Part shown: piece by piece, positions 1-8,662 of the stretch | Position numbering within the stretch: the first letter of the stretch is position 1 | Layout of the letters: each line of letters begins with the position of its first letter | Origin: Muribaculaceae bacterium | GTDB lineage: Bacteria; Bacteroidota; Bacteroidia; Bacteroidales; Muribaculaceae | Assembly (NCBI GenBank): GCA_017621055.1 | Contig: JAGATX010000009.1 | Coordinates: 1 to 64,000 of the forward strand | Reading direction: 5' to 3' | Length of the DNA: 64,000 nucleotides | Notes under the pieces: model-generated | The model's input: only the letters and a program-made list of their open reading frames with translations | What the model was told of the DNA's origin: nothing | Databases searched by the model: none | Program-made: the position numbers and the translations under genes

Positions 1-576
1 GTCGAAGATGTAATGGGCTCCATTCTCATACGGAATCTCCGGCATAGCCTTTGAATCATGTACTTTTGCTTCGGTAATATGCACGAAAGCAGGCACTTGT
101 GCCTCTATGTCATAAAGTGTGTGCATCTTGATACCACCCTTATGCTTGCGGAACTTCGCCCATTCGAACACCGACAGACAGAGGTCAATCGTGGTTGAAT
201 CGAAGGCATAGACATGACCGTCAAGTTCGAAGATTTTCTGTATTCGTCGCTTACGTGCCTCCGCAATCATGAAGAAGGCGAACTCCTCGAAGATGCGGTA
301 GTCGCGTTGCTCGTTAGCCTTGCTAAGATTACTTCTCGTTACGGATTTTCCGATTCCGAGGTGATAGACCTTGCCTGCATGCGCTTCCAGTGCGACGATG
401 AGATCCCGAAGGCTCTCCCGATTAGAAAGCTGCCCGAGCATCATCGTAAGTAATTGATTCCAACAAGTATAACTCTTTACATACTTGTCGCCATCATACT
501 TCGCGACTATGCGATTGAACTTACTCCTGTTCAAGAACTGGGCTAATTGGGAGAAAACGAAAGGGTCTTTATGCAT
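1..576 (-). CDS. IS4-family transposase, N-terminal part (cut by window edge)
   Basis: Reading leftward from the ATG at 574-576, the frame stays open for all 192 codons to the window edge, so only the N-terminal part is seen. The start MHKDPFVFSQLAQFL followed by a region like DUF4372 and then the DDE-type segment with AFDSTTIDL (first catalytic Asp) and KHKGGIKMHTLYD matches Bacteroidetes IS4-group transposases. Base composition is visibly more AT-rich than the neighbouring genes, as expected for acquired DNA. The C-terminal catalytic residues lie outside the window, so I cannot say whether the gene is intact. Family call is firm; the exact IS name is not known to me. Confidence 0.85.
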   Translation of the reverse strand, partial: MHKDPFVFSQLAQFLNRSKFNRIVAKYDGDKYVKSYTCWNQLLTMMLGQLSNRESLRDLIVALEAHAGKVYHLGIGKSVTRSNLSKANEQRDYRIFEEFAFFMIAEARKRRIQKIFELDGHVYAFDSTTIDLCLSVFEWAKFRKHKGGIKMHTLYDIEAQVPAFVHITEAKVHDSKAMPEIPYENGAHYIFD

Positions 577-691
577 AACGGTCTGATTATGACCGCAAAT
601 GTAATTTGAAATCCGTTCGCTCTCAAATCGCTTATAACAAATTGAATTTCAACAATTTCAAAGTACTCTTATGATTTTTCAGTGGACACTA
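1..691 (-). mobile_element. Insertion sequence, right-hand end inside the window
   Basis: The transposase at 1-576 is preceded on its own strand by about 115 AT-rich bases. A plausible element boundary is near 691, where the minus strand reads TAGTGTCCACTGAAAAATC. The other end is outside the window, so the inverted repeat and the target duplication cannot be checked. The boundary is inferred. Confidence 0.5.
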
Positions 692-752
692 ATGATTATA
701 TATATATTATTAGTAGATTGCGCTCAATATAAACGATGTTAAAAAATCAGTC

Positions 753-794
753 GCAAAGTTAATCTTTTTTTCTTTTTTTAAAGAAAAAAAGATT
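753..794. other. Long A/T inverted repeat, possible terminator, with a minus-strand -7-like box
   Basis: Arms at 761-773 and 782-794 are perfect 13-base complements rich in A and T, with an 8-base loop. On the minus strand this hairpin runs straight into TAACTTTG (plus-strand 754-761), the usual -7 element of Bacteroidetes promoters, pointing at the insertion sequence. It could end transcripts leaving the VanZ/LytM pair. The rest of 577-822 holds no gene that I can support. Confidence 0.35.
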
Positions 795-822
795 GTGTCG
801 GGGCATTAATTAGCGAAATCGG

Positions 823-1227
823 CTACAAATTCGATTTGATGTGAAGGACAGCGCGGACAGCGGGTGGCGCGGCGACGAATGCCACGGCAATACCGGTGCA
901 GTCGGCGAGCCAGTCGTAGAAATCGCCGGCGCGCTCGGCGGTGAGGGTGGCCTGAGCCACTTCGTCGAGGGCGCCGAGGACCGCCACGCACAGGCAGATA
1001 AGCCCCATGGCAGCGGCGCCACGGCGCCGCGAGCGGTTGCTGCGCTGAAGGTCGAAGAAAGCGGATCCTGCGAGGCCGCCGAACATTATGGCATGGATGA
1101 GTTTGTCAAGATGCGGAATGAGGGGCAGGTCGAGGTCGGGCGTGGGGTCCTCGCTGATGGTGGCGTACACAATGACGGCGAGGGTGATGGCCGTAGGCCA
1201 GAAGTAGCGGATAGCAGACATGGGCAT
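823..1227 (-). CDS. VanZ-like membrane protein
   Basis: A 134-residue protein with about four hydrophobic segments, the motif HLDKLIHAIMFGGLAG and a later DEVAQ motif, the two conserved signatures of the VanZ-like family. The family is named after a teicoplanin-resistance protein, but its biochemical role is not known. It lies 4 bases after the stop of the LytM-like gene and is surely co-transcribed with it. A second in-frame ATG at 1221 is an alternative start. Resistance should not be inferred: these chromosomal homologues are common in Bacteroidetes. Confidence 0.8.
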   Translation of the reverse strand: MPMSAIRYFWPTAITLAVIVYATISEDPTPDLDLPLIPHLDKLIHAIMFGGLAGSAFFDLQRSNRSRRRGAAAMGLICLCVAVLGALDEVAQATLTAERAGDFYDWLADCTGIAVAFVAAPPAVRAVLHIKSNL

Positions 1228-1231
1228 GCGG

Positions 1232-2044
1232 TCAGAAGGGCACGTATTCTCTTGGGTCGAGAGCGGTGCCGCCGTGCCACATCTCGAAGTTTACGGCCCC
1301 TCGGGCGGGAGTGTCGCCCAGGCGCTGCGAGGCCACCACGCGGGCGGCGCGGTCGACATACACCTCGCCGAGGCCGTCGTAAACACTCACAAAATCGTTG
1401 GGGTGCTGCACCACCACTACATACCGGCCGTCGGGGCGTGGGTAAACTCCGGTGACGGTGCCGCGATATACGGCGGTAACAGGCACGGCGCGCATGGCGT
1501 CGATGTTCATTGCCGGTCCGGGCGCGGGCAGCATGCGCACGCTCGCTGCCACGGGGGCGGCGAATACCATGCCCTCGGCGGCAATAGGTGCCAGTACCGA
1601 CAGATTGAAGCGCTCGCGCTCGTTGAAGCGGCGCAGAAACTCGCGCTCGGCCTCGCCGGCGGCAAGGATGCTGTCCGGAATTTCTTCAGCGAGGGCTGTG
1701 TTGGGTGCCGACTCACCGGTGACGATGGTATCGGCAAGGATGGTGCGTATATTTTCCAGATATGCGGAGTTCATCTCGGCTACGGTCTGCAGGGAGTCGA
1801 GGCGCAGGGCCGTGTCCACATAATCGGCGCGGAGGTCGCCGTCGAGGCTTCCCGGCAGGAAGCGGCGCAGCGGCGTATAAGCCACGATGACATAGAACAG
1901 GGCCGCAGTGGCGGCAATGGCTGCCACTGCCACGATGATGGTGCGCGCGGTGGTCATGCGCACGCTCCACAGCCTGTTGAACGTGTTCTCCGAGATGAAA
2001 TCCAGACGATAGTGCCTGGGATTGCGGTTGCCTTTACTTTTCAC
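1232..2044 (-). CDS. LytM/M23-fold protein with lost zinc ligands
   Basis: The protein (270 aa) has a short cytoplasmic N-terminus, one membrane helix around residues 35-55 (TIIVAVAAIAATAALFYVIV), a periplasmic linker and a C-terminal M23/LytM fold. The fold is recognised by the ending NFEMWHGGTALDPREYVPF, which corresponds to the usual HLHFELW..G..vnP..Y. The HxH pair is replaced (AVNFE) and the first His of the HxxxD motif is absent (AMNID), so hydrolase activity is not expected. Such dead LytM proteins in other bacteria activate amidases; that role here is inference. A -7 box (TAACTTTG, plus-strand 2049-2056) ends only 4 bases before the ATG. Confidence 0.8.
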   Translation of the reverse strand: MKSKGNRNPRHYRLDFISENTFNRLWSVRMTTARTIIVAVAAIAATAALFYVIVAYTPLRRFLPGSLDGDLRADYVDTALRLDSLQTVAEMNSAYLENIRTILADTIVTGESAPNTALAEEIPDSILAAGEAEREFLRRFNERERFNLSVLAPIAAEGMVFAAPVAASVRMLPAPGPAMNIDAMRAVPVTAVYRGTVTGVYPRPDGRYVVVVQHPNDFVSVYDGLGEVYVDRAARVVASQRLGDTPARGAVNFEMWHGGTALDPREYVPF

Positions 2045-2048
2045 AATG

Positions 2049-2056
2049 CAAAGTTA
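2049..2056 (-). promoter_or_regulatory. -7 box of the LytM-like/vanZ operon
   Basis: On the minus strand the sequence reads TAACTTTGC immediately before the start codon at 2044. With a usual transcription start about 5-8 bases past the box, the mRNA would begin at or within a base or two of the ATG, giving a leaderless or nearly leaderless message. No good -33 TTTG is visible. Confidence 0.5.
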
Positions 2057-2182
2057 GTTTATTTCTATCAAATATGCCAACTTTACGATATATTAGCCGG
2101 TCTGTCGCCGAACTCTAATTGAAAGATTGTGTTTTTAATAGAGTAATGACATTAACAACCTCCAAAACCACTGTTTTTATCT

Positions 2183-3886
2183 ATGGACTGGCTAATCGAT
2201 ATCTTCCGCTCCAATCCGGCGATACCCATCTTTCTGACGCTGGGTATCGGTTTCTGGGTCGGTAAGCTAAAGTACAAGACCTTCTCGCTGGGTACCGTTA
2301 CGTCGGTGCTCCTTGTCGGCGTGCTTGTAGGTCAGATGGATATTCCTATTCCGGGACCCATCAAATCCGTTTTCTTCCTTTTGTTCCTGTTCGCCATCGG
2401 CTATAGCGTAGGCCCGGAATTTTTCCGTGCGCTCCGCGGCTCGGGCATCAAGCAGGTAATCTTTGCAATCGTGATGTGCGTGCTGTGCTTCGGCGTCACA
2501 GTTGGCGTAGCCCTTGCCTTCGGCTACAATCCGGGCGAGGCTGCAGGGCTCTTTGCGGGAGCACAGACAATATCGGCAGTGATCGGCGTTGGCGACGACA
2601 CCATCAACACGCTCACAGCCAGCGCCGCCGACAAACACGCATGGACCGAACTGGTTCCGGTTTGCTATGCAGTGACATACATCTTCGGCACCATAGGCTC
2701 GGCATATATCCTCAGCTACATAGGTCCGGCAATGCTCGGAGGCCTCAAGAAGGTGAAGGCGCAGACGGCGGAGCTGGAAAAGAGTATGAACCAAAGCTCG
2801 CTGACTTCCGACCCCGCGTATATCAACGCTCTTCGTCCGGTGGTGTTCCGCGCTTATAAAGCGGACAGCGACTTCTTCGGTACGCCGCGTACCGTTGCGG
2901 AGGTGGAGGGTAAACTTTCTGGCGAGGGCAAGCGCCTATTTGTGGAGCGGTTGCGCTCCGGCAGTACGCTGGTGGACTCTCCCGCCGCCACGCAGACCAT
3001 TGCCAAAGGCGACGAGATTGTGCTGAGCGGCCGTCGCGAGTTCATAATCGGCGACGAAAGCTGGATAGGCCCCGAAGTGGCCGACGCCGAGCTGCTGTCG
3101 TTCCCCGCCGAACAGATACCCGTCATGATATCCAAGAAGGAGTTTGACGGCATCACCGTCGACGCCCTGCGTGCCAAGCCCTTTATGAAGGGTGTGGCAA
3201 TCAACAAGATCACGGCAGTAGGACAGAGCATGCCCGTGCTGGCGCAGACCAAGCTTCAGCGCGGCGATATAGTCACCATCACGGGTCTGCGACGCGAAGT
3301 CGACGCTGCCGCCGCCGAGATGGGTTATGCCGACCGTCCTTCCAAACAGACGGATATGGTGTTCGTAGGTCTCGGCATCTTCATCGGCGCGCTCATCGGC
3401 GCCATCACCATCCATCTGGGCGGTATTCCCGTGGGCCTGAGCACTTCGGGCGGCGCTCTTATCGCCGGTCTTATCCTGGGCTGGCTGCGTTCCAAGCACC
3501 CGACTTTCGGACGAATTCCCGACTCATCGGTATGGCTGATGAATAATCTGGGCCTGAACATGTTCATTGCCGTCATCGGCATCACTTCGGCACCTACCTT
3601 CGTGTACGGCATCAAGGAAGCGGGATGGATGCTGTTCGTCGCCGGTGTTATCGCCACTACCGTACCTCTTATAATAGGTATCTGGGCCGGAGCCAAGATT
3701 TTCAAGTTCCATCCTGCCATCAATCTGGGCTGCTGTGCCGGCTCGCGTGTCACTACGGCGTCGTTAGGTGCCATCCAGGACTCGCTGGGCTCCACAACAC
3801 CGGCGCTGGGCTATACCATAACCTATGCCATCGGCAACACTTTGCTCATTCTCATGGGCGTGGCTATAACGCTGATATGTGCTTAA
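2183..3886 (+). CDS. aspT: Aspartate:alanine antiporter
   Basis: A 567-residue protein with the AspT/YidE layout: about five hydrophobic helices at the N-terminus (residues 10-190), two cytoplasmic TrkA-C-like domains (about 205-295 and 305-380), then five or six more helices. The GxGxxxG-rich repeats such as FLFAIGYSVGPEF and CCAGSRVTTASLGAI are typical of the aspartate:alanine exchanger family. The next gene, 38 bases on, encodes aspartate 4-decarboxylase, which fixes the substrate: aspartate in, alanine out. The exchange plus internal proton-consuming decarboxylation generates a proton motive force, as known for AspT of Tetragenococcus. Confidence 0.92.
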   Translation: MDWLIDIFRSNPAIPIFLTLGIGFWVGKLKYKTFSLGTVTSVLLVGVLVGQMDIPIPGPIKSVFFLLFLFAIGYSVGPEFFRALRGSGIKQVIFAIVMCVLCFGVTVGVALAFGYNPGEAAGLFAGAQTISAVIGVGDDTINTLTASAADKHAWTELVPVCYAVTYIFGTIGSAYILSYIGPAMLGGLKKVKAQTAELEKSMNQSSLTSDPAYINALRPVVFRAYKADSDFFGTPRTVAEVEGKLSGEGKRLFVERLRSGSTLVDSPAATQTIAKGDEIVLSGRREFIIGDESWIGPEVADAELLSFPAEQIPVMISKKEFDGITVDALRAKPFMKGVAINKITAVGQSMPVLAQTKLQRGDIVTITGLRREVDAAAAEMGYADRPSKQTDMVFVGLGIFIGALIGAITIHLGGIPVGLSTSGGALIAGLILGWLRSKHPTFGRIPDSSVWLMNNLGLNMFIAVIGITSAPTFVYGIKEAGWMLFVAGVIATTVPLIIGIWAGAKIFKFHPAINLGCCAGSRVTTASLGAIQDSLGSTTPALGYTITYAIGNTLLILMGVAITLICA

Positions 3887-3924
3887 CGCTACAACCATTT
3901 AAATAATACCCAAAACTCAAAAAT

Positions 3925-5556
3925 ATGGACAATCCCCTGAGCAGAAAGTACGAAGAGGAACTCAACAAGATGAGTCCCTTCGAAATAAAAAATCAACTCA
4001 TAGCCCTGGCAAAAGAGGACGCCCGCAAGAGCTCTGCCACCTTCCTCAACGCCGGCCGCGGCAACCCCAACTGGATCGCCGCTGACGCCCGCGAGGCTTT
4101 CTTCCTGTTAGGCACTTTCGCCATCGCCGAATGCAGGCGGGTGAGCTACGAGGAACCCGGCATTGCCGGCATTCCCTCCAAGGCCGGCATCGGCGACCGC
4201 TTCGAGAAATTCCTCGCCGAAAAGGCCGGTGCCGACGGTGCCGATCTGCTGACGAAGGCATGGAAGTACATGACCGGCACACTCAAGGCCGACCGCGACG
4301 ATCTGGCCCACGAATGGGCCGAGGGCATTGTCGGCGACCAGTACCCCACGCCTCCCCGTATTCTCAAATACACCGAAGCCGCCATCCGCCCCTATCTGGC
4401 ACAGGAACTGGGACACCGCGCTCCCGGCGGCGGCGAAGAGCTGGACCTCTTCGCTACGGAGGGCGGCACTGCCGGCATGGTCTATGTTTTCGACTCCATG
4501 CAGGCCAACCACCTTCTCAAGAAAGGCGACAAGATAGCCCTGATGGCTCCGCTGTTCACCCCCTATATCGAGATACCGGAACTGGACCGCTTCGATTTCG
4601 ATGTTGTCAACGTGAGTGCCAACAGGGTAGAGGCCGACGGTTATCACTATTGGCAATACCCCGACAGCGAGCTCGACAAGCTGCGCGATCCGTCGGTGAA
4701 GATGGTATGCCTCATAAACCCCTCCAACCCGCCCTCGTACCGTCTGAGCAAGGATGATCTTGACCGTCTGGTCGATATCGTGAGAAAGGACAACCCCAAC
4801 CTGATGATTGTGTCGGACGATGTCTACGGCACCTTTGCCCACGACTATATCAGCCTGCTGTATGTGCTGCCTTACAACACCGTGAGCGTCTATTCCTTCA
4901 GCAAGTACTTCGGCGCCACCGGCTGGCGCCTGGCAGTATGTGCCGTCAACAGGAAGAATGTGTTCGACGACCTCATCGCCCGACTGCCCGAGGACGAAAA
5001 GGCCGACCTCACCCGCCGCTATCAGAGCCTTACCCTTGATGTGCCCGGTCTTAAGTTCATCGACCGCATGGTTGCCGACAGCCGCGATGTGGCACTAAAC
5101 CACACCGCCGGCCTGTCGACGCCCCAGCAGATACAGATGAGCCTCTTCGCAATCAAATGCCTGCTCGATACCCACGATGTCTACAAGGAGAAGATGCAGG
5201 CCATGATCCGCGCACGCCTCGAAGCGCTGTGGACAAATACCGGCTTCAAGCTCCTGCCCGACCCCCTGCGCGTGGGATACTATTCCGAAATAGATTTCAT
5301 GGTGTGGGCCAAGAAGATATACGGCGACGATTTCGCCGCCTGGCTTCCCACGGCTCACGCTCCTCTCGACGTTACCATGCGACTGGCCAAGGAAACGGCA
5401 GTCGTGGTGCTCAACGGCTCGGGTTTCGATGGCCCCGAATGGAGCATACGAACCTCCGAGGCGAACCTCAACCGGGAGGACTACGAGGTGATAGGCAAGA
5501 AGATACGCTCCATCCTCGATGAATACTACGCCGAATATCGAAAGGCTAAGAAATAA
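3925..5556 (+). CDS. asdA: Aspartate 4-decarboxylase (bifunctional aspartate aminotransferase)
   Basis: A PLP enzyme of aminotransferase fold type I, 543 aa, the normal length for the AsdA family and longer than ordinary aspartate aminotransferases. The Schiff-base lysine is K327 in SFSKYFGATGWR; other marks are GEELDLFATEGGTAGM, NPSNPPSYRLS and VSDDVYGTF. It converts L-aspartate to L-alanine and CO2 in the cytoplasm. The antiporter gene just upstream exports the alanine, so the two form an energy-conserving cycle that also raises internal pH. A terminator follows at 5576-5603. Confidence 0.93.
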   Translation: MDNPLSRKYEEELNKMSPFEIKNQLIALAKEDARKSSATFLNAGRGNPNWIAADAREAFFLLGTFAIAECRRVSYEEPGIAGIPSKAGIGDRFEKFLAEKAGADGADLLTKAWKYMTGTLKADRDDLAHEWAEGIVGDQYPTPPRILKYTEAAIRPYLAQELGHRAPGGGEELDLFATEGGTAGMVYVFDSMQANHLLKKGDKIALMAPLFTPYIEIPELDRFDFDVVNVSANRVEADGYHYWQYPDSELDKLRDPSVKMVCLINPSNPPSYRLSKDDLDRLVDIVRKDNPNLMIVSDDVYGTFAHDYISLLYVLPYNTVSVYSFSKYFGATGWRLAVCAVNRKNVFDDLIARLPEDEKADLTRRYQSLTLDVPGLKFIDRMVADSRDVALNHTAGLSTPQQIQMSLFAIKCLLDTHDVYKEKMQAMIRARLEALWTNTGFKLLPDPLRVGYYSEIDFMVWAKKIYGDDFAAWLPTAHAPLDVTMRLAKETAVVVLNGSGFDGPEWSIRTSEANLNREDYEVIGKKIRSILDEYYAEYRKAKK

Positions 5557-5575
5557 CTCCGCAAATCTTGTACGC

Positions 5576-5603
5576 AAACCCGCGCCCCCGCCGGCGCGGG
5601 TTT
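5576..5603 (+). terminator. Terminator after asdA
   Basis: Eleven-base GC-rich arms AAACCCGCGCC and GGCGCGGGTTT around a 6-base loop, followed by GTTTC. It closes the aspT-asdA operon. Confidence 0.75.
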
Positions 5604-5679
5604 GTTTCAGTCAGGGTTACAATAAAGGTGCGGGGATGTCCGTTATAATAACGCAGCTTATATAACTGACATCGTACGT

Positions 5680-6993
5680 ATGAAAATAGCTATAGTAGGC
5701 ACCGGTTATGTCGGTCTCGTTTCGGGCGCTTGTTTCGCCGAAATGGGGGTGGATGTTACGTGTGTCGACATCGATAAAGAGAAAATAGAACGTCTGCGCC
5801 GAGGCATAATCCCCATCTACGAGCCCGGCCTGGAAGAAATGGTGCTTCGCAACGCCCGCGAGGGCCGGTTGTCGTTCACCACGAACCTCGCCGAGTGCAT
5901 CGACGGGGTGGAAATCGTGTTTTCGGCGGTGGGCACCCCTCCCGACGAGGACGGCTCGGCCGATCTGCACTATGTTCTGGACGTTGCCCGCACTTTCGGC
6001 GAAAATATCAGGAAATACACCCTTCTGGTAACCAAGAGCACCGTACCCGTCGGCACAGCGGCACTCGTTCGCGAGGCTGTCGCCGCCGCTTTGGCAGCAC
6101 GCGGCGCCGATGTGCCGTTCGATGTGGCCTCCAACCCGGAATTTCTCAAGGAGGGCGCCGCAATAAAGGATTTCATGAGTCCCGACCGTGTGGTTGTGGG
6201 CGTGGATACCGAGCGTGCCCGCGAGTTGATGGCGAAACTCTACCGGCCTTTCCTGCTCAACAATTTCCGAGTGATTTTCACCGACATACCGTCGGCCGAA
6301 ATGATAAAATACGCTGCCAACTCCATGCTGGCCACCCGCATATCGTTCATGAACGATATCGCCAACATGTGCGAGCTCGTCGGCGCCGACGTCAACATGG
6401 TGCGCAAGGGCATAGGCTCCGACTCGCGCATAGGTTCCAAGTTCCTCTACGCGGGGTGCGGCTACGGGGGCTCATGCTTCCCCAAGGACGTGAAGGCACT
6501 CATCCACAGTGCCGACGCTCTGGGTTACTCCATGGAAGTGCTCAAGGCTGTGGAGAATGTGAACGAGCGTCAGAAGGAGGTTGTATTCAACAAACTCAGC
6601 GCCTGGTACGGCGGCGATCTCGCCGGCCGTAAGATAGCGGTGTGGGGACTGGCCTTCAAGGCCGAGACCGACGATATGCGCGAGGCCACGTCGCTGGTGA
6701 CCATCGGCCGTCTGCTCGACGCCGGCGCCACTGTCACTGTCTACGACCCTGTGGCGATGGATGAATGCCGCCGTCGCCTCGACGCTAAGGTGCGCTATGC
6801 CACTGATATCTATGATGCCGCCCGTGGCGCCGACGCCCTGCTGGTGCTCACCGAATGGAAGCAGTTCCGCCTGCCCTCATGGCCCGACATAGTGGCGGAA
6901 ATGACCACGCCACTCGTTATCGACGGCAGGAATATCTACGACCCCGCAGAGATGGCCGCGGCAGGCATAATTTATAAAGGAATAGGACGCTGA
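5680..6993 (+). CDS. ugd: UDP-glucose 6-dehydrogenase
   Basis: A 437-residue UDP-sugar dehydrogenase. The Rossmann motif GTGYVGLVSGACFAEMG is at the N-terminus, the catalytic cysteine is C266 in GCGYGGSCFPKD, and the C-terminal domain has GLAFKAETDDMREA. It oxidises UDP-glucose to UDP-glucuronate with two NAD+, supplying an acidic sugar for surface polysaccharide. The two downstream genes encode a two-part glycosyltransferase and start 3 bases after its stop and with a 4-base overlap, so all three are probably one operon. Confidence 0.95.
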   Translation: MKIAIVGTGYVGLVSGACFAEMGVDVTCVDIDKEKIERLRRGIIPIYEPGLEEMVLRNAREGRLSFTTNLAECIDGVEIVFSAVGTPPDEDGSADLHYVLDVARTFGENIRKYTLLVTKSTVPVGTAALVREAVAAALAARGADVPFDVASNPEFLKEGAAIKDFMSPDRVVVGVDTERARELMAKLYRPFLLNNFRVIFTDIPSAEMIKYAANSMLATRISFMNDIANMCELVGADVNMVRKGIGSDSRIGSKFLYAGCGYGGSCFPKDVKALIHSADALGYSMEVLKAVENVNERQKEVVFNKLSAWYGGDLAGRKIAVWGLAFKAETDDMREATSLVTIGRLLDAGATVTVYDPVAMDECRRRLDAKVRYATDIYDAARGADALLVLTEWKQFRLPSWPDIVAEMTTPLVIDGRNIYDPAEMAAAGIIYKGIGR

Positions 6994-6996
6994 ACC

Positions 6997-7491
6997 ATGG
7001 GCCACGCCGCTAACCGACGCAAGAAACTGCTGGCGGTAGCCTCGCTTGGAGGTCACTGGGTGCAGTTGCTGCGCATATGCCGGGCCCTGGCCGATGACTT
7101 TGACATAGAATATGTAAGCACCGACGCCGGCGCGGCGTCCATGACCGACGGCGCTCCTCTCCATGTAGTCCGCGATTTCAGCCGGTGGGACGCTTACCGT
7201 CTGCCGGGCGAGGTGCTGGCCATGCGCCGAATAATCAATAGTGTACGGCCCGACGCCGTTATCAGCACGGGCGCAGCCCCCGGCCTTGTGGCCGTGGCTG
7301 TTGCGCGTGCCATGGGCATACGCACGGTGTGGGTCGACAGCATAGCCAATTCTGCGGCGCTGAGCGGCAGCGGCCGCATGGCAGCGCGCATAGCGGGGCG
7401 CACGTTTACTCAGTGGCCGTCGCTGGCTAACGGCAAGGTGGAGTATCGCGGCAATATTTTCGGCGAAATAAAAGGGAGGAAGAAACAATGA
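6997..7491 (+). CDS. Alg14/PssD-type glycosyltransferase subunit
   Basis: A 164-residue protein resembling the N-terminal half of GT-B glycosyltransferases of the Alg14 family: LAVASLGGHWVQLLRICRAL, STDAGAAS and ISTGAAPGLVAVAVARAMG followed by WVDSIANSAALSGSGRM. In this family (PssD, EpsE, Cps14F) the subunit anchors and activates the catalytic Alg13-like partner, which is the next gene and overlaps by 4 bases. A sugar, perhaps glucuronate or galactose, would be added to a lipid-linked precursor. The neighbouring ugd suggests glucuronate, which is inference. Confidence 0.85.
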   Translation: MGHAANRRKKLLAVASLGGHWVQLLRICRALADDFDIEYVSTDAGAASMTDGAPLHVVRDFSRWDAYRLPGEVLAMRRIINSVRPDAVISTGAAPGLVAVAVARAMGIRTVWVDSIANSAALSGSGRMAARIAGRTFTQWPSLANGKVEYRGNIFGEIKGRKKQ

Positions 7492-7961
7492 TTTTCGTTA
7501 CCGTCGGCACTCAGATACCTTTCGACCGACTCATAAAGATAATCGATGAGCTGGCCCCCGAACTCGGCGGCGAGGAGATCATAGCGCAGACCTCGGAGTG
7601 CGCCCGGTATGCGCCGCGCAATTTCAGGACTGTAGGCTTTCTGCCGCCCGACCGCTTCAACGACATATTCAACCGCGCGCGTCTGGTAGTTGCCCACGCC
7701 GGCATGGGAACGATAATATCGGCATTGCGTCAGGCCAAGCCGTTGATAATCTTTCCGCGCAAGGCGTCGCTGGGCGAGCACCGCAACGAGCATCAGCTTG
7801 CCACCGCCGCGGAGATGGAGAAACTCGGAGCCGTCGCCGTGGCCTATGATGCCGACGATCTTCGGCGCCTGCTCACCGGCGGTGCCGACCTTACGCCCGG
7901 AACCATCTCGCCCACGCCGTCGGCGACGCTCATCGACGCCATCCGCGAATATATCGGTTAA
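7488..7961 (+). CDS. Alg13/PssE-type glycosyltransferase catalytic subunit
   Basis: A 157-residue protein matching the C-terminal, nucleotide-sugar-binding half of family 28-like transferases: MIFVTVGTQIPFDRLI at the start, VVAHAGMGTIISALRQAKPLIIFPR and EHRNEHQLATAAEM. This is the PssE/Alg13 pattern; the partner Alg14-like gene overlaps its start by 4 bases (ATGA). The pair would work at the inner face of the membrane on an undecaprenyl-linked sugar. It ends 7 bases from the convergent ktrA-like gene. Confidence 0.87.
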   Translation: MIFVTVGTQIPFDRLIKIIDELAPELGGEEIIAQTSECARYAPRNFRTVGFLPPDRFNDIFNRARLVVAHAGMGTIISALRQAKPLIIFPRKASLGEHRNEHQLATAAEMEKLGAVAVAYDADDLRRLLTGGADLTPGTISPTPSATLIDAIREYIG

Positions 7962-7968
7962 AGAGTAA

Positions 7969-8658
7969 TTAAATAGTCTTGGTATAGAAGGCCTTTATGG
8001 CTTTGCGTGTGCCCATCACCGTGAGCATGTCGCCTTCGAGGCAGTCGGCGCCGTCGGCGCTGAAATCCACGGGGACAAGGGTGGAGCGGCTGATGCCCAG
8101 AAAGTTCTCTTTTTCCGTCGGCCGTGCCACGGCGATGAGGTGCAGATCGTAATCCTCACCGAAGTTGAAGCGCGAGTATGGGCGGCCGATAAAATATGGC
8201 GTTGCGGCGAAGCTTACTATAATCCGCTGACTGTCGACGGGCATGCTCACAATGCCTGGACCCAGCTCCATTTCGTGGGTGAGGTCGTAGGCGGCACGCT
8301 GTTCCGGGGTGATGATGCGCTCTATGCCGAATCCTTCGAGGATGGCCTGATGTATGGCATCGGTGGCGCGAGCGTAGATATGCTGCACACCGGCTTTTTT
8401 GAGGAGCGCCACCGTGCGTATCGACGCGCCGAAGTCCTCGCCGATAGCCACTACGACGACATCGACGTTTGTCAGCGGTAGCACCGACAACGAGGCTTCC
8501 TCGGTGGAGTCTATGAGGTAGACGGTGGATATATAGTCTTTTATGTCGTCCACGCGGTTCTGGCATTTGTCGGCGCCTATCACCTCGTTGCCCATATCGG
8601 TGAGGTCGCGGGCGAGATTGTCGCCGAATATTCCGAGTCCTATTACTATGTATCTCAT
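7969..8658 (-). CDS. ktrA: Ktr/Trk potassium uptake regulatory subunit
   Basis: A 229-residue cytoplasmic protein with an N-terminal RCK (Rossmann) domain, starting YIVIGLGIFGDNLARDL and with the acidic residue after the second strand (VIGADK), and a C-terminal RCK_C domain from about residue 145. One RCK_N plus one RCK_C is the KtrA layout, half the size of E. coli TrkA. It gates the channel encoded just upstream (gap of 4 bases) in response to nucleotides. Confidence 0.9.
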   Translation of the reverse strand: MRYIVIGLGIFGDNLARDLTDMGNEVIGADKCQNRVDDIKDYISTVYLIDSTEEASLSVLPLTNVDVVVVAIGEDFGASIRTVALLKKAGVQHIYARATDAIHQAILEGFGIERIITPEQRAAYDLTHEMELGPGIVSMPVDSQRIIVSFAATPYFIGRPYSRFNFGEDYDLHLIAVARPTEKENFLGISRSTLVPVDFSADGADCLEGDMLTVMGTRKAIKAFYTKTI

Positions 8659-8662
8659 ATTA

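Noticed and set aside
823..1227. Glycopeptide resistance from a VanZ-like gene
   Set aside because: No vanH, vanA, vanX or regulatory genes are near; VanZ-like proteins are common chromosomal genes and the host is Gram-negative.
1220..2122. A 300-codon plus-strand frame over the LytM-like gene, and a 204-codon one at 841-1455 over the VanZ-like gene
   Set aside because: Both are mirror frames of recognised minus-strand proteins, rich in Gly, His and Arg without domains.
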